This document shows positions 58,813-64,000 of a DNA stretch of 64,000 nt, one piece after another. The notes beneath the pieces are model-generated. The model was not told the origin of the DNA, made no database searches, and saw only the letters and a list, made by a program, of their open reading frames with translations. Every line of letters begins with the position of its first letter. The stretch's first letter is position 1. Source of the stretch: Bacteroidetes bacterium OLB10 (GTDB lineage: Bacteria; Bacteroidota; Bacteroidia; AKYH767-A; OLB10); NCBI GenBank assembly GCA_001567275.1, contig LNBX01000026.1, positions 331,095-395,094 of the forward strand, written 5' to 3'. The position numbers and the translations under genes are program-made.

Positions 58813-60573
58813 TCAGTGTACTGCAAGTCGCAGTGTTTTACTATTATTACCTTGCGTAATTCTTACGAGATACAATCCTTTACTGTAACCGTTCAGTGAG
58901 ACAGGAAAACGTGTGATACCTCTTTGTGAATTAAACTCCTGTTGTGAAATTAGTTTGCCGGTCATTTCCATTATCTGTATCTGAGTAACAGAATTAATGG
59001 CAGAAGTAAGAGTTAATAATACTTCCCCTGCAGCAGGGTTGGGACTTAACATAGCCGTAAAACTCTGACTGACCAATTCAGTTGCTGAAACCGGAGTAAA
59101 TAATATGGTATCTGAAACTGTACTGCATCCGCTTGCGCTATCAGTAGCAGTTACAAAATATGTTCCCTGTTGTGCAGCATTCAACGTTTGACCTGTTTCT
59201 CCTGTGAGAACATTATTCTGAAAATACCATTGCAACATGTAACCCGAGAGCACACAATTTAGCGTATTGCCTGCGACATAAAATGTAGGTTTAGGCGGAT
59301 TTGGATTTACAATTACAGAGGAAACAACAGATTGAGCAGTACATCCTGTTGAGTTGGTAATGATGACGCTGTAATCACCAGAAGTATTAACAGACAAACT
59401 GCTTCCTGTTTCACCAATCAGCATATTTCCATCTACGTACCATTGTATAGCGTTGGTATCATTACAGGTTAATACAACAGAATCGCCATCGCAAAACGTG
59501 AGTGGACCACCGGAAGTTATTACCGGAACAGAAGGATTTGCAAACACATGAACAGTATCAGTGTGAGTATAAACAGGAACAGGAATTTCAAGAATGGTAT
59601 AGTTAACTACCAGAGAACCGGATACACCGGACAATGTTCCTGAAGCAGTACCGCTGCTGCTCCATCCCTGAAAAGATATGGAACCTAAATCATCATCTGC
59701 TCCAAACAATCCTCCGTCTTCGTCCCAAACATGCACAGTGTAATTACCGTTCTGCAAAGGTATATTCGGCAATGCCCACGAATGTGGTGCATTGGTATTT
59801 AACACAGCAGGACGACTGTCATATATCTGGCTTCCCAGTGAATCATAAATAAAAAAATACATATCGGGTACATCTACAGGTGCACCATAATTGTCGGGAA
59901 TGCTTGCTACCGTTAAATCCGTAAGGAAATATTGCGGGTTTCCACTTGCAGTCACTGTTTGTGTTACTACGTAATTGCCGGGTACGTTATAGATTTGCGA
60001 AGGAGGATTTTCCAAATTACTCTGAATACCGTTTCCAAAATCCCACAAATACGCAGATTGCCCCGGGTCGTTGTTGCTAAACGAAACTGTTAGTGGCGCA
60101 CATCCATTGCTGTTGGTCATTGAAAAACCCGGATTGCTTACCGTATCGGGCACCACAATAAAAGGGATGGTATAGGGTATGGTCTGATCACCTACAATCT
60201 GCAATGTGGCAATAACAGTAACTGTCACCGAATAAGTTCCTGCTACAAGAGGAGTACCACTCAGGTTTACACAACCATAGATGGATACAGAAGGATCGTA
60301 ATTACAATTGTTCGAAAAATTATTGCATTGCCAGGTCATTCCTGCCGGAAGACCTGTTACACTTGCCAGATGAAAGTTATTAATTGTCAGACCAAGTGTG
60401 TCAGTTATCATCACAAATGTGATATCCTGATTATAAAACTGATTAGCTACAGCAGGCTGCAGTGTATCAGGATAAATCCCCGGATCGGTTTGTGTTGAAT
60501 CAATGGAACATTGTGCATGAACTGCCATTGATGATATCAGCAGCAGCATTAGTAGTGCGTAACGTTTAATCAT
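58813..60573 (-). CDS. T9SS-secreted PKD/Ig-like domain protein
   Basis: The 586-residue product has a Sec signal (MIKRYALLMLLLISSMAVHA), an N-terminal beta-sandwich region, a PKD domain (CAPLTVSFSNNDPGQSAYLW then DFGNGIQSN), a C2-like segment with VHVWDEDGGLFGADDDLGS, and two Ig-like repeats each with paired Cys (TFCDGDSVVLTCND; TGCTAQSV). It ends in a T9SS type A sorting domain (AMLSPNPAAGEVLLTLTSA ... GLYLVRITQGN). The acidic DEDGGLFGADDD may bind calcium. It is probably a surface-attached binding protein. It is convergent with the S46 peptidase. Confidence 0.9.
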   Translation of the reverse strand: MIKRYALLMLLLISSMAVHAQCSIDSTQTDPGIYPDTLQPAVANQFYNQDITFVMITDTLGLTINNFHLASVTGLPAGMTWQCNNFSNNCNYDPSVSIYGCVNLSGTPLVAGTYSVTVTVIATLQIVGDQTIPYTIPFIVVPDTVSNPGFSMTNSNGCAPLTVSFSNNDPGQSAYLWDFGNGIQSNLENPPSQIYNVPGNYVVTQTVTASGNPQYFLTDLTVASIPDNYGAPVDVPDMYFFIYDSLGSQIYDSRPAVLNTNAPHSWALPNIPLQNGNYTVHVWDEDGGLFGADDDLGSISFQGWSSSGTASGTLSGVSGSLVVNYTILEIPVPVYTHTDTVHVFANPSVPVITSGGPLTFCDGDSVVLTCNDTNAIQWYVDGNMLIGETGSSLSVNTSGDYSVIITNSTGCTAQSVVSSVIVNPNPPKPTFYVAGNTLNCVLSGYMLQWYFQNNVLTGETGQTLNAAQQGTYFVTATDSASGCSTVSDTILFTPVSATELVSQSFTAMLSPNPAAGEVLLTLTSAINSVTQIQIMEMTGKLISQQEFNSQRGITRFPVSLNGYSKGLYLVRITQGNNSKTLRLAVH

Positions 60574-60655
60574 TTGTTTTCAATTTTAATTGGGTGAAAG
60601 GTAATTGTTGCATCAGTAATTATGATGTTATAAAACTAATTTTATCCACAAGTAG

Positions 60656-61261
60656 CTATTCATTGGTATTTGGTTTATAAATTTTTCCAACTATAAAAAT
60701 TTCTTTAGAACTGTCGCGTGTGCTTTTAGGTCTTACGATATGCACTTCAGAAAAAAACATTTTAACCTCATCGCGGAAAGTCATGGCGTCTTCGCCATCA
60801 AAAATTTTACAAATAAAATGTCCTCCTGATTTCAGAAAACGGTGTGCAGTTTGCAAAGCCATCATGCTCAAATCAAATGAACGTGCCTGATCGGTAAACC
60901 TGTTGCTGCTTGTGTTAGGTGCCATATCACTCATCACAATATCGAAATGGCTGTTGAAATTATATTTATCGAAAAGTTGCTTTAAATCAAATTCATTAAT
61001 GTCGCCCTGTACGGTGAATACATTTTTCAATTTCACTTCAACAGGTTTTAAATCTATTCCGAAAACTTTACCTGTTTCACCTACTTTGGCAGATGCATAT
61101 TGCATCCATGAACCTGGGGAAGCTCCCAAATCAAGAACGTTGTATCCATTTTTAAATAACCGGTATTTTTTATCAATCTCTTCAAGCTTATAAATACTCC
61201 TTGCAGCAAAATTTTCTTTTCGTGCTTTTTGTGCGTAATAATCATTTGGCTTGTATCCCAC
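60656..61261 (-). CDS. rlmE: 23S rRNA (uridine-2'-O-)-methyltransferase RlmE (FtsJ/RrmJ)
   Basis: The 201-residue product has the SAM site VLDLGASPGSWMQYASAKVG and the K-D-K-E catalytic tetrad: Lys in AARSIYKLEEID, Asp in VMSDMAPNTSS, Lys in HFICKIFDGED and Glu in SSKEIFIVGK. RlmE methylates U2552 in the A-loop of 23S rRNA during 50S maturation. Length is normal. It is a single-gene unit. Confidence 0.96.
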   Translation of the reverse strand: MGYKPNDYYAQKARKENFAARSIYKLEEIDKKYRLFKNGYNVLDLGASPGSWMQYASAKVGETGKVFGIDLKPVEVKLKNVFTVQGDINEFDLKQLFDKYNFNSHFDIVMSDMAPNTSSNRFTDQARSFDLSMMALQTAHRFLKSGGHFICKIFDGEDAMTFRDEVKMFFSEVHIVRPKSTRDSSKEIFIVGKIYKPNTNE

Positions 61262-61455
61262 TGCATTAAAATTTAGGTGAAATTAAAAAATTCATCTTAA
61301 AACTCAATTATACGCAGGTAAAAGTGTTGCTCACTGCGACTTAATGACGGAGCTAAAACCTAAAAGACAACTCTTAACCCGAAAAAAATATTTATTGACA
61401 TTAAACCTTAAGGTAGATGCATAAGTCCTAATATAAAATTTAAAAAACAGATAAA

Positions 61456-62427
61456 ATGAAAATGAAATTCATCACCCTTATAGCAGTTACAGCTTTAACT
61501 GCCGGGCTAACATCCTGTCGCAAAGACAAAAGCGATAGTTCTCAAATGGAAGAACTGACACAACAACAAACCAATGCCGGAGATGATGAGCGAGTGATGG
61601 CAGCAACTGATGAAATCAGCGATGATGCCAACAAAATTATTGCTCAACATCCACGCTTACGAGGTTTCAACTATTGGGGAATATTTACCGGACAAGTTAC
61701 GCCCTGCAACACAACAGTTGACACATCACTGATTGCTCAGGGACAAGTAACCGTAACTTTCAACGGACTATCATGCGATGGTAAACGGGATCGCTCAGGT
61801 TCTATGACTATTCAACTTCCTTATGATGCCAACACCCAAACTGTAACACCCTGGAGCGATGCAGGAAGTCAACTTACTGTTACATTCAACAGTCTTACCA
61901 TTACCCAGGTAAGTTCCGGTAAATCATTTACCTTAAACGGGGTGAGAACCATTACCAATGTTAACGGAGGTTTGGTGGATAATTCTCCAACATTCACTAC
62001 TCCTATATTACATCACATTACCGGAATGCTACAAATCACTTTCGACAACAATACTACACGCACATGGAATGTTGACCGCAATCGTTTGATTGAAAGAACA
62101 AACAATGTGACTACTATTACTTCCACAGGTAATGCATCTGAAGGCGGATATTCCAATGTAGCTATGTGGGGAATCAATCGTTTGGGAAATATGTTTTATG
62201 TTACAATAGACACAGCCATTGTAAGAAGTTCAACCTGTGATTATGATGCTATGAGCGGAGTAAAAATACATCATGGTGTTGTGAGAGATCTTACAGTAAC
62301 ATTCGGTGTAGATCAGCAAGGCAATCCACAGACAAGCGGTTGTCCTTATGGGTACAGATTAAAACTGGATAGACGTCCATGGAAATCCAAGACAATGCAT
62401 AGTGGCATATTAAGAATTCCCTCATAA
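61456..62427 (+). CDS. Lipoprotein of an undescribed family (copy 2, 3' end probably shifted)
   Basis: The product as read (323 residues) has a lipoprotein signal (lipobox LTSC at about residue 21), an acidic tether and the same beta-rich domain as the gene at 52684 (RSGSMTIQLP, NGVRTITNVNGG, YSNVAMWGINRL, GVDQQGNPQTSGCPYGYRL). The last 19 residues (DRRPWKSKTMHS...) match nothing. Removing one A from the A4 at 62361-62364 instead gives RLNWIDVHGNPRQCIVAY and a stop at 62413, which aligns with KVTWTVNGTTNSVVLSY of copy 1. The family fold and role are unknown. A terminator follows. Confidence 0.82.
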   Translation: MKMKFITLIAVTALTAGLTSCRKDKSDSSQMEELTQQQTNAGDDERVMAATDEISDDANKIIAQHPRLRGFNYWGIFTGQVTPCNTTVDTSLIAQGQVTVTFNGLSCDGKRDRSGSMTIQLPYDANTQTVTPWSDAGSQLTVTFNSLTITQVSSGKSFTLNGVRTITNVNGGLVDNSPTFTTPILHHITGMLQITFDNNTTRTWNVDRNRLIERTNNVTTITSTGNASEGGYSNVAMWGINRLGNMFYVTIDTAIVRSSTCDYDAMSGVKIHHGVVRDLTVTFGVDQQGNPQTSGCPYGYRLKLDRRPWKSKTMHSGILRIPS

Positions 62428-62433
62428 TAAGTT

Positions 62434-62476
62434 TACTGCCGTTTGATTTCTCTTCGTCAAACGGCAGTTTTTTATT
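62434..62476. terminator. Terminator between lipoprotein copy 2 and the propeller lipoprotein
   Basis: ACTGCCGTTTGA (62435-62446) and TCAAACGGCAGT (62457-62468) form a 12-bp stem with a 10-nt loop and a T6 tail on the plus strand. It directly borders the stop of the convergent gene at 62472 and may serve both. Confidence 0.85.
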
Positions 62477-63509
62477 GAAAATAAAAGCCGGATGGAATAT
62501 TTCCCGTGCGAAACTGATGTAATAAGGCACCATCAGTATTATATCTGTAAACTACACCCTGCTGAATATAATCTACAGCATCTGCAACATACACTTCATT
62601 CAACAACGGATCAACACCAAGTCCATAAAACAGATTCGCACTGCCATTAATAAATGCATCTACAGGAAGTTGTGCATCGTAAATACTCATGCGATAAACA
62701 TTTCGATCCAAATAATAAAGTGTATCATTTTGTGCATTCATGCATAGTCTCCATGGTGCATGATTTCCTGAAAATGTAAATGATTTTATCACTGAATTGC
62801 TTAAGGGATTAATCTGAACCAAGGCAGAGGACTTGTTGAGCAATGAATCACCTGAACACATTACCCACAATGCACCGTTTTTGTCCTGGCAAACTGAACC
62901 CGGTGCCCATGCTACTGTAATACTGTCAGAAACCTGATCGGTAGTTGTATTCACAACAATAATTTTATCAGAATACATTGAAGTAACAAAAACTTTTCCA
63001 TACATCATCACCATCTGCTGCGAATCGTGACTTAATGGAATTGTAGAAGTGATGGTATTGTCAGAAAGATTTACTACATAAATACAGTTGGCATATATAT
63101 CTGACACATACGCTTTATTATTGGTTATTGGAACAAAATATCTTGGCGAATTAAATCCTGTTATTTCCGCTTCTTTTACAAATGAAGCTGCGTTCACTAC
63201 AACAATTTTGGAAGAATTGTTCAGCACAATGTAATAACGGTTATTAAACAGTGTCATTGACTGACAAACATCGCCCAGGGGAGTATGATTAACCTGCTGA
63301 TAAATATCCTCAACAACTGTTGAATCATTTTTATCATATAAGGAAACCTTTGCATTACCAAACTGATAATTTCCTTCGCAGGTGATATAAACCTTACCTG
63401 CTCCTCCTATATTTATTACGGGAGAAGGTGAATCATCAGGTTTATCAGATTTACAACCGAATAAAAGTGCTGAAAACAGAATTGCAATAAAATATATGCT
63501 CTTATTCAT
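62472..63509 (-). CDS. Beta-propeller (YncE/DUF5074-like) lipoprotein, candidate BtuG-type cobalamin-binding protein
   Basis: From the ATG at 63509 the product is 345 residues with a lipoprotein signal (MNKSIYFIAILFSALLFGCK) and about seven YVTN-type blades (YVVNLSDNTITSTIPLSHDS; IIVVNTTTDQVSDSITVAW; YLDRNVYRMSIYDA). A longer frame from 63569 puts 20 extra residues before the signal peptide and is unlikely. Its ATG overlaps the stop region of the T9SS gene upstream (63502-63509), so translation is coupled. Surface propeller lipoproteins of this type bind vitamin B12 in Bacteroides (BtuG). The ligand here is inferred from family and gene pair only. Confidence 0.85.
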   Translation of the reverse strand: MNKSIYFIAILFSALLFGCKSDKPDDSPSPVINIGGAGKVYITCEGNYQFGNAKVSLYDKNDSTVVEDIYQQVNHTPLGDVCQSMTLFNNRYYIVLNNSSKIVVVNAASFVKEAEITGFNSPRYFVPITNNKAYVSDIYANCIYVVNLSDNTITSTIPLSHDSQQMVMMYGKVFVTSMYSDKIIVVNTTTDQVSDSITVAWAPGSVCQDKNGALWVMCSGDSLLNKSSALVQINPLSNSVIKSFTFSGNHAPWRLCMNAQNDTLYYLDRNVYRMSIYDAQLPVDAFINGSANLFYGLGVDPLLNEVYVADAVDYIQQGVVYRYNTDGALLHQFRTGNIPSGFYFQ

Positions 63510-64000
63510 TGACAATAAATTTATAGGTTGAAACCGAAGTATCATCAGACAATACCACAATATAAACACCTTTCTTCAATTTCATTTCGTTTAATGACAA
63601 TGTTTGTACTCCCTCACTCTGAAAAGACTTCTCACCAAACACCATTGAACCATCTGCACTGTAAATTTTTAAATCAACAGTTGAAGATTTATTGAGACTA
63701 TACTTTAAATAACCTGAATGATGAAGTGGATTGGGAAACACCTGAATGTTACTGAAATTACTCTGCTCCTGAATCGAGGTTGTACTCTGATGAATCACAC
63801 CCACTGCATCAAGGTCGAAGCCGGAACTTGGAAACGGAGTAGGCCAAGGATCATTTACTTTATGCCCCTGACTGTCGTATGTAGCAAACATTTCATCTAC
63901 ACTTCCAACAACATCTACCACACGAATGTGAGTTATATGCATCACATCAAGCCCCTGAATATTGATCATCTCATCCAAATCGAATGGCGTACCAAATAAA
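63502..64000 (-). CDS. T9SS surface protein, C-terminal part (N-terminus beyond the right edge)
   Basis: The frame is open to the window edge with 166 codons visible; the TTG and ATG codons near 63978 are internal. It reads LFGTPFDLDEMINIQGLD, THIRVVDVVGSVDEMFATYD, NDPWPTPFPSSGFDLDAVGV, then a T9SS type A sorting domain (NIQVFPNPLHHSGYLKYSLN ... GVYIVVLSDDTSVS). The GFDLDAVGV segment is typical of Bacteroidota cell-surface proteins found next to propeller lipoproteins and a TonB-dependent receptor. It overlaps the propeller gene by 8 bp. Confidence 0.88.
   Translation of the reverse strand, partial: LFGTPFDLDEMINIQGLDVMHITHIRVVDVVGSVDEMFATYDSQGHKVNDPWPTPFPSSGFDLDAVGVIHQSTTSIQEQSNFSNIQVFPNPLHHSGYLKYSLNKSSTVDLKIYSADGSMVFGEKSFQSEGVQTLSLNEMKLKKGVYIVVLSDDTSVSTYKFIVNE

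Overview
The window is a gene-dense, AT-rich chromosomal stretch from a member of the Bacteroidota. The evidence is a gldK-gldL-gldM-gldN type IX secretion (T9SS) locus with a PorP/SprF-like gene, several secreted proteins ending in T9SS sorting domains, a miaB / sigma-54 activator / lptE / secG / groES-groEL cluster, and promoters of the Bacteroidota type (TTTG, about 20 bp, TAnnTTTG). I see no phage, insertion sequence, CRISPR array or integron. With frameshifted genes counted as single units, no gene-free stretch exceeds about 265 bp. A narrower lineage cannot be fixed from the sequence alone.

Layout. 1-1152: PhoH-type ATPase with a PIN domain, cut by the left edge. 1416-7055 (minus): likely operon of a multiheme cytochrome with TPRs, mltG, a secreted unknown and a phosphohexomutase. 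7217-13133: lepA, a MerR/M23-peptidase pair and alaS. 13179-18901 (minus): T9SS locus porP-like, gldK, gldL, gldM, gldN. 19029-22845 (minus): topA followed by a ureohydrolase-fold protein that has lost metal ligands. 23040-30340 (plus): miaB, sigma-54 activator, lptE, acidic linker/TPR protein, secG, groES, groEL. 30477-30551: initiator tRNA-Met. 30607-37899: cinA, a DUF4197 protein and a 1730-residue T9SS adhesin with a 627-bp near-identical tandem repeat. 37968-42658: polA, cysteine desulfurase and a VIT1/CCC1-type transporter.

42696-50598 (minus): a T9SS S8 protease, lipoprotein, mnmA and MORN-repeat set; NifU C-domain, Mrp and an alkyltransferase-like gene; then a T9SS choice-of-anchor J protein. 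50697-54468 (plus): pfkA, a BadF-type kinase, a family lipoprotein and an ICMT-like membrane methyltransferase. 54504-56514 (minus): M48 lipoprotein, clpS and a secreted unknown. 56643-64000: a DPP11-type S46 peptidase, a T9SS PKD protein, rlmE, a second lipoprotein of the same family, and at the right edge a beta-propeller lipoprotein translationally coupled to a T9SS surface protein that may be the tail of a vitamin B12 uptake locus.

The genes fit together as core housekeeping (translation, tRNA modification, Fe-S assembly, replication, chaperones) plus an envelope and secretion programme. GldK-N and PorP export the proteins whose sorting domains are encoded further along. SecG serves their Sec step. 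MltG, the M23 peptidase and LptE remodel or build the envelope, and the S46 and S8 peptidases point to a proteolytic lifestyle. A striking feature is that six reading frames (gldM, the ureohydrolase, cinA, the ICMT-like gene, the S46 peptidase and the 3' end of one lipoprotein) are each broken by an apparent single-base event, five of them fitting one extra base in an A or T run. This looks more like systematic sequence error than gene decay, but it should be resolved before any of these genes is called inactive.
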